Positions 54,653-64,000 of a stretch of 64,000 nt of DNA are shown one piece after another. Location of the stretch: NCBI GenBank assembly GCA_964016985.1, contig OZ024831.1, positions 81,508,263 to 81,572,262 of the forward strand. The letters are read 5' to 3'. How positions within the stretch are numbered: the stretch's first letter is position 1; each line of letters opens with the position of its first letter. The notes under the pieces are model-generated. The model did not search any database. It had not been told where the DNA came from and saw only the letters and a list, made by a program, of their open reading frames with translations. The position numbers and the translations under genes are program-made. This DNA is from Anodontia alba (Eukaryota; Mollusca; Bivalvia; Lucinida; Lucinidae).

Positions 54653-55260
54653 CTATATACCAGGATAAAGCAGTTCTGTCTCATTGCTTAGATTTACAAT
54701 TCTTAAAGGTACTTTATCATTAGAATGTACTAATGCCTTAGCACCAAGCCCTTTCCCTATCCGAAAGCACTTCTCTATGGGTTCAAAAATGCCAAGATCA
54801 TGTTTTCTGATGGGTGGAAGATCAACTTTTCCTTCAATGACCATTTCTGTTTCAGATGGGAGTTCTAGTTTCTCCGAGAGGGTCACTCTATAACAGCCAA
54901 GCTTACAAGCCAGGTTTAACTGACATTTTCGGCCTTTGATTTTCAGTGTGTTGCTTGTTATATCTATAGTCATTGGCTTTCAAGAAGTCCAGGTCCAGGA
55001 TTGCATCATTATCAATATCTGCTACAATAATTTTTGTGACACTTTTGATGCCACAAAGTTTGATCATTACAGTTGCACTGCCCTTAATCTCTAATGGATT
55101 CCCAGAGGCTGTAAATATTCGCTGCTTAAACACTTCAAGATTAGTTGTACAAGACTGACTGATAATGTCCCATGTCCTTACAGAAAGTACAGAAATGGTT
55201 GCTCCCGTGTTTACAAGGCAAACACTGTTACAAGTCCTGTACTTGCTGAGGCTACATGTT
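54653..55260 (-). pseudogene. Gypsy aspartic protease region, active-site Asp replaced
   Basis: The retropepsin signature appears as VNTGATISVLS near 55180-55215, so the catalytic Asp codon is Asn in this copy (codon at 55209-55211). Downstream KIIVADIDNDAILDLDFLKA is the second conserved block, and LPPIRKHDLGIFEP belongs to the linker towards RT. There are at least two frame breaks. This protease would be inactive. Confidence 0.75.
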
Positions 55261-56527
55261 TAGCTTGGTGTTTTTTCTTCTGGTAAGAAAAACGCAATGT
55301 ATTGTTTTTGTTAGATGTAGAATTCTCAGGGCAACTATTTTTAAGGTGTCTGTCTGAACCGCATATGAAGCACTGTCGCTTATGTGCCTCTAGAGTGTCT
55401 GGTTTAAACCTACCTGAACTGTTTCTCTGTTTTGACTTCTGTTGTGTACATCCCTCAAAAGATTTGCAGAGATCCGAGACTGTTTTCTGCAAGGCCTTTA
55501 AATCTTCTTCCATGCTATTCTTCTCTTCCGGCATTTTCTCAGATGTTGACCTCATATATCCCTGGTCTTCGCTGTATTTACGTTCTGCTCTGTTAAATGC
55601 CTCTAATTCCACTGCATGACGAACGGCGTCATTCAGGTTCGCTGGTCTAGCCTGGTTAATTCTCAGACGCAGGTCTGAGTTAATAAAAGCGTCGATGAAT
55701 TGCTCCTTGGCCAGCGTTTCTTTGAGATCAGACGGTGCCGGTGGATAAGCTGAATTTGTTAGTCGTCTGATGTCTTGGCAAAGTTTCCGAGGATTTTTGT
55801 CTTCGTTCACGTAGCTGCTCGATACAATTCAGTTTGGTTTGGAGGAGGAAATCTCTCCTCAAGTGTTTTTACCAGACCAGCTCTGAGTATTCATTTGATT
55901 TATTTGTTATATTCCCAACCACGCCCTGTGCTTGTCCTCGGAGCGATACTGCCAAATACATACCTTTTTCTTCATTTGACCATTCAGTTGAGCGCAAACT
56001 ACGAAATGTGCTTTATAATCAAGCCAGTTACCCGATCCGTCAAAAGTAGCAGTTTTAATCTTTACACCTAAAGGTCCTTTTAACTCATCAGTATTTTCAT
56101 TATGGTGTTTGATGGGTTTAATGTCCGGAATAAGAGCAGCATCAGCCTTCGGGGTTGATGATAGGGGTTGGGGGTTTACTGGTTGCTGAATGTAATTTTG
56201 TAATGAAACCATCTGGTCTTGGCTATTTGACTGAACATAGGTACCATTACTCACATTACTTACTAGCTCTGACGGCATCGAACCTGTATCGCCTCGTCTA
56301 CCTTTTGAAATTTGGGGTAATAGCCTCCCGGGCCTTCGTCCTTTATGTCTGGGCGAACCTATGCTACTTTCTGTTTTCATCAGTTCTGCCATTTCCAGCT
56401 CTAAATTATTGAGCTGACGTTTAACCTGCGGGAGTTCAGTCTGAAGCCTACTCACCTCATTACCCTGGTTCATATCTTCTAGTGTAGGTATCGAGATAGT
56501 CACTGATTCTGGGTCCGTGGTAGGCAT
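55211..56527 (-). pseudogene. Gypsy gag with CCHC zinc knuckle, frameshifted
   Basis: The start at 56527 (MPTTDPESVTISIPTLED) is followed by a coiled-coil (RLQTELPQVKRQLNNLELEM), a Ser/Pro-rich linker and FDGSGNWLDYKAHF, a capsid-like motif. A break between 55907 and 55810 precedes the capsid C-terminal region (RQDIRRL-like, then AFINSDLRLRINQARP). It ends with the knuckle CFICGSDRHLKNSC (CX2CX4HX4C) at about 55331-55372. Confidence 0.88.
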
Positions 56528-56648
56528 GGGCCGGTATGACTGGGTATTCTACTATGATCCATCTGTTTTTGTTTTTTTTTTTGTTTTGTTTTGTTTTAGT
56601 TTTTTTTTTAGTTTTTTTATAGCGTAGGTTGAGATAAGTGTAGTCTTA

Positions 56649-56663
56649 CCTCGTATCCCACCA
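56649..56663 (-). other. Gypsy primer-binding site
   Basis: In sense (minus) orientation this reads TGGTGGGATACGAGG just downstream of the 5' LTR. TGG at the start pairs with the CCA tail of a tRNA. Which tRNA cannot be settled without a tRNA set from the genome. Confidence 0.7.
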
Positions 56664-56686
56664 ATTTTCCGATTGTTACCTTGCCT

Positions 56687-57516
56687 TGTTGATTAGTCCA
56701 ATGATTAAGCAATGATTATAGCAAAAACAACTAAATCAGCGGAATCATTTAACTATTAAAACGCCATACATGCAAACAATTAATTAACTATAGGCCAATA
56801 AGTCACGATGGCTTTGTCTCCGAACCTTTGTTCTCAGATCTTTATGGTCCGAGACCCAAGTGGTTTCACAAGAAAAAAATAAATGCGCTGCGACCCAGGT
56901 ATCTTATTACAGAATAGCTCTAGCCTCTACGACGTCACTCCATCTATTGAGGTTTTCCTATGACGGCATTTCATCACTAGGAAATAGCGTATTCTGCAAT
57001 GTTGTCCTAAGGTCCCAATAGTTAGATTCTTGATTTCTTCTGATGTGCACACTTCGACTGCAACTAGCTAACTGGCGCTCTTCTACAGACAGAAGCCTTT
57101 ATATACCAGTAACTATGTCAGCAATCCCAAGATGCATTATAATTTTCGTGACTTTCCGAATGCTGCCGTAAACTAACGATAAGACTCGGCATGCAACTGC
57201 AATGGAAACAGCAAGAGTGCTACTTTTAATGAGCGTTTATCTAACTGACACCCGATGGTTAATAATATTTCCTAGATTCTGCGTGTGGGATGATAGAACA
57301 TGAAATGCTCGTAATCTTTAAGGGACAAAGCAATTATTTCAACAATAAATATTGTAAAATTGTACCTAAATGTTAAATAAAACGTAAATAAATCAAACCA
57401 TTTTAACTAGACGACAATTGTGGCTTGGTACGGTACTTTACCCAACTTCTATCATAAATGAGCATACCACCGGGTAGTTTGGAACTGAATAGAACAAAAT
57501 ATTTGTATTTGTTACA
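56687..57516 (-). repeat. Ty3/Gypsy 5' LTR
   Basis: Counterpart of 20006-20920; sense start TGTAAC at 57516. The two LTRs differ by scattered substitutions and a ~75-bp indel, so insertion is not recent. The inner boundary could lie a few bases nearer the primer-binding site (56664). Confidence 0.85.
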
Positions 57517-57960
57517 TTGCGTGATTGTCTCTGAATGCGGGCTGGGAAGATGGCCCGGAACGGGGACTTAAAAATGTTTTATTTAATCCTTGACTTCCTG
57601 TTATTTAAGCAAACAGTGCAGACACTGATCAGACGCCGCGTTCTGCGGCGTCCTATATGGGTTTGCACTGTTTTCTTAAATGTTACCTAAAGTTCGTACA
57701 AACGCTATGAAACAGTGTGATATTGTATGAAACAGACTTAATCGTAGTACCACCTGTGAAATAGACAAACGCCAGTTTTATATTAGAAAAGCCTCGCCGA
57801 GGCAAAAAACATGTTATAATAAAATAATTAAAAAGTAAATGCATCCAAAGTAGATGCATAATTAAACTCCTCCCGGTCAAGAGGATCCAAATAGTATATT
57901 TTTGCCAAAATTACGGGTATTAACAGTGCATTTAAACATTCACTGGCGGGTTGCAAATTA
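57517..57960. other. Flank with a foldback hairpin
   Basis: Hairpin AAACAGTGCAGACAC.../...GTTTGCACTGTTTT at 57609-57674 with a GCCGCG/CGGC centre. The duplicated 280-bp segment holding the first transmembrane exon starts at about 57831. Confidence 0.7.
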
Positions 57961-57961
57961 C

Positions 57962-58081
57962 CTGTACGCATGCCGAGTTTACGTTGTTTTAATCTGTGAA
58001 CTAGGAGCACGACAGCAGCGATCAGTATTAGGATGACAGCCCCCAGCAATCCTGCTACCGTTCCTAAAGCGACTTTAAAAT
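57962..58081 (-). CDS. Transmembrane exon, copy 1 (host gene, partial)
   Basis: A 120-bp open segment in phase 1-1. On the minus strand it is preceded by TTTTGTCTTTAAG (acceptor) and followed by GTAATTTG after CGTACAG (donor). The translation has a hydrophobic helix (GAVILILIAAVVLLV) followed by a basic stop-transfer stretch (HRLKQRKLG), a classic single-pass membrane exon. The extracellular and cytoplasmic exons are outside or unrecognised. A near-identical copy lies 791 bp upstream in gene direction. Confidence 0.65.
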
Positions 58082-58099
58082 CTTAAAGACAAAATGTTA

Positions 58100-58565
58100 C
58101 CATAATAATCCGCTGAAAAATAATACGCTGAATCCTGAACAAGACGCTGCAGGTCGTGTTTTGAATAATATCCTGAATCCTGAACCATACGCTGAATAAT
58201 ACCCTGGCCTCTTTTGAATAATACCCTGAATGATGAACCAGACGCTGCAGTTCGTAGTTTGAATTATCCCTGAATCCTGAACCAGACGCTGCAGGTCGTA
58301 TTTTCAATAATACCCTGAATACCGAACCATACGCTGAATAATATCCTGACCATTTTTAATAATACCCTGAATAATGAACCAGACGCTGCAGCTCGTATTT
58401 TGAATAATACGCTGAATCCTGAACCAGACGCTGCAGGTCGTGTTTTGAATAATACCCTGAATAATGAACCAGACGCTGCAGGTCGTATTTTGAATAATAT
58501 CCTGAATACTGAACCATACGCTGAATCCTGAACCGTGAATAATGAACCGTGAACCAGATGCTAAC
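58100..58565. repeat. Minisatellite between the two exon copies
   Basis: GAACCAGACGCTGCAGGTCG followed by TATTTTGAATAATACCCTGA recurs about six times, with variants. Unit length is about 45-50 bp but irregular. Confidence 0.85.
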
Positions 58566-58752
58566 TTTACGCTCGTGATTTACAGGAGTGTTTGTTAAGA
58601 GATAATTAAAATTCCGAATTAAAAAGTAAATGCATCCAAAGTAGATGCATAATTAAACTCCTTCCGGTCAAGAGGATCCAAATAGTATATTTTTGCCAAA
58701 ATTACGGGTATTAACAGTGCATTTAAACATTCACTGGCGGGTTGCAAATTAC

Positions 58753-58872
58753 CTGTACGCATGCCGAGTTTACGATGTATTAATCTGTGAACTAGGAGCA
58801 CGACAGCAGCGATCAGTATTAGGATGACAGCCCCCAGCGATCCTGCTACCGTTCCTAAAGCGACTTTAAAAT
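58753..58872 (-). CDS. Transmembrane exon, copy 2 (host gene, partial)
   Basis: Same length, phase, acceptor and donor as 57962-58081. It differs at three residues: Leu to Ser before the helix, and Lys-Gln to Ile-His after it. All other codons agree and there is no stop or frameshift, consistent with selection or a recent duplication. The two could be mutually exclusive exons of one gene or members of tandem paralogs. Confidence 0.65.
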
Positions 58873-59007
58873 CTTAAAGACAAAATGTTACCATAATAAT
58901 CCTTTCTCCCTGAGTTTCAGAAGTGGATTTTACCATCTTTGAATTTGGACATGCCCACTTGATGCAAATGTGGGTTTTAGTCTACGTAAAATCAAAATCA
59001 GAATTGC

Positions 59008-59060
59008 AAACAGTGCAGATCCTGATGAGACGGCTCGTCTGAATCTACACTGTTTGCACA
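59008..59060. repeat. Foldback hairpin, AACAGTGCAGA family
   Basis: GCAAACAGTGCAGATCCTG pairs with the complement ending CTACACTGTTTGC around a GACGGCTCGTC centre. Further members are at 59537-59590 and 60150-60212. Confidence 0.8.
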
Positions 59061-59097
59061 GCTATCTGTGTTGCTGACGGAATGAAGGCGTCAAATA

Positions 59098-59444
59098 CAG
59101 TTGAAATCTCGTTATATCGACCTCGCTTATCTCGAACAACTGCTTCTCCAAATGAAAATCTGGTCCCTACCTAGACAATAAAATCTAACAACAGGTAAAA
59201 AATATTGTGCAAAAGAGGAGAAATTTTCTCCTCTGTTCTACAATATTTTAATATATCTCTAACTTCAAGAATCCAATTATATACATGTTTGTTAAATGTG
59301 GTTGTTCGAATTATTTTTTCCTCAATTCTGCAAATCTGATATGTCGAGGTACGGATATCTCGAAGTATTTCAGACTGTCCCTTGGAATTCAAGAGAACGA
59401 GAGTCAGAGAGTCCCTTGGAATTTGAGATAACGAGAGTCGACTG
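59098..59444. mobile_element. Tc1/mariner-pogo-type MITE with TA target duplication
   Basis: Ends CAGTTGAAATCTCGTTATAT and the complement ATAACGAGAGTCGACTG, flanked by TA at 59096-59097 and 59445-59446. 347 bp, non-coding. A similar GAGATAACGAGAGTC end occurs at about 60777-60792 without a partner. Confidence 0.75.
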
Positions 59445-59864
59445 TAATAAGAAACCTTAAGATCTTACCTTACTTGTCTAAAAAGTTAACAATTCCATTT
59501 TGCTATCTGTTGATCTGTCTAATGATAGCTGGATGGAAAACTGTGTAGACCCTGATCAGGCGTTGGGTCTGGGTCTGCACTGTTTGATCAGGCCAGAGCT
59601 ATTACGAGGAAACGACATACAAAAGTGGAATATTGCAAACATCATGTAAATGTCCCGAAACCGAAAACCAGAAAGGGGAAGGAGGTTATGTAATATATAG
59701 GAAGCTTCCGTGTTTTTGCTCCAATATGGTGATTGCCCAAATATTGTTTACTTGGGCTGCGTTCACGTTTACGATTACTCACAAATTATTCAGTTGTGAC
59801 AGTTTTCGGCGGACGGTAACGAATATCCGCAAACTATTTTAATCTATCTTTTAACACAACCAAA

Positions 59865-60035
59865 ATGGCGTCCAGTGAGATTTTTTTTGTATGTTTGTTG
59901 GTAAAACAATTACGGATTTGTTTACTTGGTAAACATTATACGGTCGATGTTTTTATAAAGTTAATAATTATTAAAAATTTATTCGATCTAATACGAAGTC
60001 TGGCTAACGAGAATAACAGTTACTGTCCAATTTGA
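59865..60035 (+). other. Possible short ORF behind an AAAATGGCG motif
   Basis: CCAAAATGGCGTCCAG has the form of a YY1-type site that often sits at metazoan transcript starts. Its ATG opens 56 codons ending at TGA (60033-60035). No domain is recognised and no adjoining exon identified, so I do not call it a gene. Confidence 0.25.
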
Positions 60036-61520
60036 GGTAACAAAGGGTTTACAATAACCATTCTAAAGGTGCAAACTAGTTTCTGAAAATCCTTTCAAAT
60101 GTTTTTCTTTATCCCATTGAACACTAAAGACCCCTAACCCGTTAACTGGCAAACAGTGCAGACCCAGATCAGACACCACAGAACGCGGTGATAAAGGTCT
60201 CCTGCGTTTGCAATCAGTTCAACCATATTTTTTTCAAAAATATCTATATCATAAAGCTTGTCAAACCTAAAATCGAAAATTGACTCTTCCAATATATAGT
60301 GTAGGAGAGTTTATAAGTCTTTAGTGGGTTATTGAACGCTACCCTGGTCTCGAAAGGTACAAAAGCAATCTTATTTAGCTATGTTTCTCAGAGACTATGT
60401 GGCCTACATTCACGGAACATGTCCACAGTTTGCATCTCGAAGTCAGACAAAGTGACGACAGCATGTGACTTTGGTCTTCACGGCTCACTGACCACGGTTA
60501 GGTTTATGGTTTATGTTATATGATTCTAGATCACACCGACTCTGGGAAATCTAGGTAGGTTTCCAAGAGTCTATATGATCTAGAATTATATAACTTCGGT
60601 AACCGTTACTCTCTGGAAGATAAAAGCTGAAAGAAGCCACCAGCATACGATCTTAATCTGTGTTACAGATATTAAAGAATGTTATAAAAATAGACTAAAA
60701 AGAATTACTATCTATGTAAATATGTCTCAAATGTTTGTTACCTGATAATAAGCAAATGATTCGTCTTCAGCTAGGTCGAGATAACGAGAGTCAACATGCC
60801 TATGTAGTTGACCCCCTTAAACCCACTTTTATATATAAAAGTGGGTTTAAGGGGTCAACATTACATAGGCATGTTTTCGTGATAATGAAAATAGAGACAT
60901 CGAGGTTATACTGTATATACATTTCTATTGATATACATTTAAGGTCAAAAGGGCTATTCCAGCAGCACGTCATTTACTTGCCTCATAATGAAAGAGCCCT
61001 ATCCTCTGTACCGTATGTGCACGTACTATCTCATTGGGCTTTGTTGTTTTATGCTGAAGACAACTAAATAATGCCACAAAAACTGTTGCTGGAAATATTT
61101 TCACATTCACTCATTACCATCATCATCATCTTTTTCTCCATCTTCTCTGTGTTATTTGCCACACAGCTCTAAATAGGTATGTTAAGTCAGAACTGAACCG
61201 CGCTTTGCTATCTATCCTGCATATTTAAAGCTGTTCATATATATATAAAGGACTCCAAAACTTTTAAAAAGCCACAAGAGGTTTGAGAATAAAGCACTCC
61301 AGATGTGCCTCTTCAGTATACCATTACCATATGATCCTATAAAGAGTTACTGAGGCATACAACACATACAAAACAATCAGCATATGCGATACAAAACACA
61401 GCAAACACATTATAAGTGACACTGACATCATGCATTTTTATGCTGAACCGTGGCCCTACACTCCCGAACGAACTTTTCGCTACATCCAGCTGTAGTAAAT
61501 GCTTCCATATTATTACTTCA
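60036..61520. other. Gene-free stretch with hairpins
   Basis: Contains an ATTCTAGATC/GATCTAGAAT inverted pair at 60523-60590, the large hairpin at 60793-60875 and a decayed AACAGTGCAGACC hairpin near 60150. No supportable gene. Confidence 0.5.
60793..60875. repeat. Large near-perfect hairpin
   Basis: Arms ACATGCCTATGTAGTTGACC and CCCTTAAACCCACTTTTA pair with their complements around TATATA. A related arm (GACCCCCTTAAACCCCACTT) occurs at 15418-15437, so this is a foldback family. Confidence 0.9.
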
Positions 61521-61529
61521 GTAACATGA

Positions 61530-61645
61530 TTTGACGCTCTGTATCACGTATAGTGGATGCTCCCAGATTACTGTAACACGAGACACAAGCGTCGAGTTTG
61601 ATAGATCTTGAAGCTTACACAGACGTAATACAGAGCGTCAGATTG
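61530..61645. mobile_element. Small MITE with GACGCTCTGTAT inverted ends
   Basis: TTGACGCTCTGTATCACG and its complement CGTAATACAGAGCGTCA bound about 110 bp. No target duplication is certain. Confidence 0.6.
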
Positions 61646-61960
61646 CCTTATTGTAGCAATAATGTGTTCATTTTATACCTTAAAAATTAACCCTTAAATA
61701 ATAGCTAAACCACAGATTCCAGATCTGCTTGTTGTTTGTTTACATTTTCAAGGAAAACAGCTTGACATTTCATATGAATCACATATACTGTGAAACCTTA
61801 TTTTCTCAAAAGAACATCTCGTCGCTAAAATTTTGAAAGACGGCAAAGTCCGCTCTGATGGAGTGGTATCCCTTGAAAAGGGATATTATAAATACGGCTC
61901 AGCGCTATAATTTACAAAAGTAAGGTAAATTCTCTAGGACGTGTCTCATATTTTTTTCAG

Positions 61961-62086
61961 ATTCAGGCCAACCAATTGTCTCTAACAATACGAACACTGG
62001 AGTGTTCGCAGTAGCAGTTACTGGATGGGTTGTCGCGGCATTGATTCTAGCCGGGTTCCTATTTCTTTATTTTTGTCGGCGAAAAG
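61961..62086 (+). CDS. Transmembrane exon (host gene, partial, plus strand)
   Basis: A 126-bp phase 1-1 open segment preceded by TTTTTTTCAG and followed by AAAAG|GTAACT. The translation begins SGQPIVSNNTNTGVF (possible N-glycosylation site NNT). It continues into a hydrophobic helix (AVAVTGWVVAALILAG, then FLFLYF) and a CRRK stop-transfer signal. This is a single-pass type I membrane-protein exon of about the same size and phase as the two minus-strand exons, but not alignable with them. Neighbouring exons were not identified. Confidence 0.65.
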
Positions 62087-62089
62087 GTA

Positions 62090-63060
62090 ACTCGGAAGGT
62101 GAATATCTTATTTAGACCGACTAAATTTACCTCTCGCTTGACTTTTGTTTATATTGAGAATTATCAGCAGTGTTACACTGATATGAAAAAAAAAACATCA
62201 GTCAAGAAGGAGCGTAGTTATTCAGTAAAAACGAGTTGCTAAGGAACGAGTTTTACCAAATTATCCATGCTCCTGAGTCACAGATTTTCCATATCAAGCA
62301 AACATTGTTCATTAATCTATTCGTTATATACCCTTTCCTGGTACAGTTTTTCTTGAAAGCGACACAAGAATTGTTTCAAGTTCAGCGGAAGAACAATAAA
62401 CAACGTAAGAAAGTGGCGCCAATCATTCCGTTCATTAGCAACGTTGACATCATGTAATGTCAACAGTTCCATGATATTATGGTATCGTCTTTCTGTTGGT
62501 TGCGTTTATGTACCTTTTGGCAGCCGAGGACGTTAAGACGAAATGCAATAACGCGGGAAGAAGTCTATAAAAACAGTTCCGACACTTTGAAATAATTAAT
62601 TAGTTACTGCTATCATATTATCACACTGTAAAGTATTGAGAATATATAACTGAGAAATGCCTATACTTCACTGCCAGATATTGTAACGGCACCTGGCTAT
62701 TTCCTGTTATTCTCACGGCTGCCTGTGTAAATAACTTGTAAGAAGGGCAAACACAAAGATTTTCTTTGTTTTTGTCATATCATTGTTGTTGTAAACAATT
62801 GTCTTGGACCCGAAAAGATCCAAGTTCGAACGAACATGCGCCAACTTCGCTAGCATTTTTCCATGTAAATACCCATTGCCATGCTTATTTCCGCACTAAA
62901 TTATGAAATTCGATCTTATATTAAACTTCACATACCATGATCTGCTTTATTCCCCTTTAATTTCTCGTTTATTCCTATTTCAAACACGTTTTGCTGACCT
63001 TCCTTTGATAATCCCAATACACCGTACTATGCCGTAAAATCCGAGGACTCCGTATGACTG
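62090..63060. other. Intron/intergenic stretch
   Basis: AT-rich DNA with no supportable exon. The ORF at 62236-62457 has no recognisable domain. Confidence 0.45.
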
Positions 63061-63064
63061 GGAT

Positions 63065-63130
63065 TGACGTCATGCGGCGCGCGCCTCAACAGTATAAATA
63101 CAATGCGTCTGTTGCTTTCATCCGGTTGCA
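63065..63130 (+). promoter_or_regulatory. Candidate RNA polymerase II promoter: CRE plus TATA box
   Basis: A perfect TGACGTCA cAMP-response element at 63065-63072, a GC-rich patch (GCGGCGCGCGCC), and TATAAATA at 63093-63100 are spaced as in a core promoter. The predicted start would be near 63122-63130. Confidence 0.6.
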
Positions 63131-63295
63131 TTTGTTGTTAGCAACCGAGTGGTCTAAGGCTTCCGCCTAAACAAAGCTGGTTTATTTTTCTCCAAGAATC
63201 GGGTTCTCCTAATTTTTGAGGCTGATTTATAATACGCATACAATTTGGTCGGAGGAGAAATGCCAATGAAGAAATCTATGCTTGGCCCCAGCCAG
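63123..63295 (+). other. Candidate first exon downstream of the CRE/TATA promoter
   Basis: From the predicted start, the first ATG with good context is at 63260 (GAGAAATGCC), coding MPMKKSMLGPSQ up to CAG|GTATTT, a moderate splice donor at 63296. A tRNA-like GCAACCGAGTGGTCTAAGGC at 63140-63160 in the leader is probably coincidental. No downstream exon is in the window. Confidence 0.35.
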
Positions 63296-63303
63296 GTATT
63301 TTA

Positions 63304-64000
63304 AACCAACTCGCTGACTCATTTCAGCTTATCTGGAACTCCATACTATCATTTCAGGATGAAACCCATTTCTCTTTATATTCACTATCTTTACTTTACC
63401 TTTTCGGGCGAAGTTGGCACAGGTTTTCTATATTAACAAGTATAATGATTATTACAAAATCATTTATCAATGTTAAAGACCTTTAGTGAAATATATGTCT
63501 CTTCCTGTGCATTTTGGGTGTGTTTCTCCTGTATAGGCGTACACAAATACTGCCGACAGTAACGGTTTATATCGGGAGGTGATTGCATAGGTCTGAGACT
63601 TTGTAAACCGTTGGTATAGGTATTGCTAAGCAGAAATATATGTCTGTGTATGTATAAAGTGGTATTTGTGTTTTTCTCCTGTCCTGGTGAAGTTTCTCCC
63701 AAATAGGCGTTTGTTCTCCTGAATAGGCGCAGGTTCTCCTATGTCGGCGGAGGTTGTTTACGGCGTCTGTATAGCCGAAAATACGCATTTTTAGCACATT
63801 CTAGGTATTTGTTCTTACCCATATTCATTCAGACATACTGTGAAAAGCAACATTAGTGTGTTCACATCATTTTGTCTTGCTTAGTCAAACTTTTCTAATG
63901 CGCGCCTATATGGGTGTATGATTGTAAAGCTTGAATGGATGTTTGTGCATCACTGGTATAGGCGTAGCATTTGAGGTTTAGGCACAATATTACATTTATT
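63304..64000. other. Gene-free right edge
   Basis: Contains several TATAGGCG/ATAGGCG motifs with GTTCTCCT spacing at 63520-63750, a loose minisatellite. No supportable gene. Confidence 0.45.

Noticed and set aside
20006..57516. Two unrelated solo Gypsy fragments rather than one split element
   Set aside because: The halves are non-overlapping, on the same strand, carry matching LTRs, and meet in phase at exact inverted repeats. One split element is simpler, though lack of an outer target duplication leaves some doubt.
60332..60523. 63-codon plus-strand ORF
   Set aside because: No domain, no splice context and chance length.
63136..63181. tRNA-Leu/Ser-like sequence GCAACCGAGTGGTCTAAGGC
   Set aside because: Only the 5' half resembles a tRNA; no B box or acceptor pairing follows.

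Overview
The window reads as repeat-dense, AT-rich animal nuclear DNA. The most likely source is a lophotrochozoan, probably a bivalve mollusc. This is inferred from tRNA-derived SINEs, foldback MITEs, long divergent tandem arrays, a Ty3/Gypsy retrotransposon, vertebrate-style splice sites around isolated exons, and almost no long host ORFs. The species cannot be named from the sequence alone.

Layout. 1-20 kb: SINEs, a broken DUF3504 (Crypton-recombinase-derived) pseudogene, tandem arrays (one with nuclear-receptor palindromes), and a large satellite at 6.0-11.85 kb whose orientation flips near 10.5 kb. 20.0-23.44 kb: the 3' half of a Gypsy element on the minus strand (integrase, C-terminal zinc finger, 3' LTR). 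23.44-53.46 kb: a 30-kb block bounded by a perfect 24-bp inverted repeat. 53.46-57.52 kb: the 5' half of the Gypsy element (RNase H remnant, RT, protease, gag, PBS, 5' LTR). The two halves are complementary and their codon phase matches across the junction, so the block looks like one insertion into the Gypsy pol gene. 57.5-64 kb: host-like DNA with two duplicated transmembrane exons on the minus strand, another transmembrane exon on the plus strand, and a CRE+TATA promoter candidate near the right edge.

The centrepiece is a GC-rich 12.6-kb Maverick/Polinton-type virus-like transposon at 36972-49550. It has 200-bp terminal inverted repeats and a 5-bp target duplication (GATGA). It carries a double-jelly-roll major capsid protein, an FtsK/A32-type packaging ATPase, a retroviral-type DDE integrase, several small membrane/coiled-coil/basic proteins, a zinc-ribbon-like protein, and a minus-strand replication gene. 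That replication gene joins a B-family DNA polymerase to a superfamily-1 helicase and then an HNH endonuclease. No adenain-type protease was found. Plus-strand structural genes and the integrase face the minus-strand replication gene; integrase and HNH stop codons overlap at 45310-45320. Nearly every gene has one or more frameshifts, so this copy is dead or the assembly contains indel errors.

How the parts would work together (inference from families): the integrase inserts a linear, protein-primed genome; PolB-helicase-HNH copies and processes it; ATPase and capsid protein package it. The Gypsy, SINE, LINE and MITE copies are independent insertions, several nested inside each other with clear target-site duplications.
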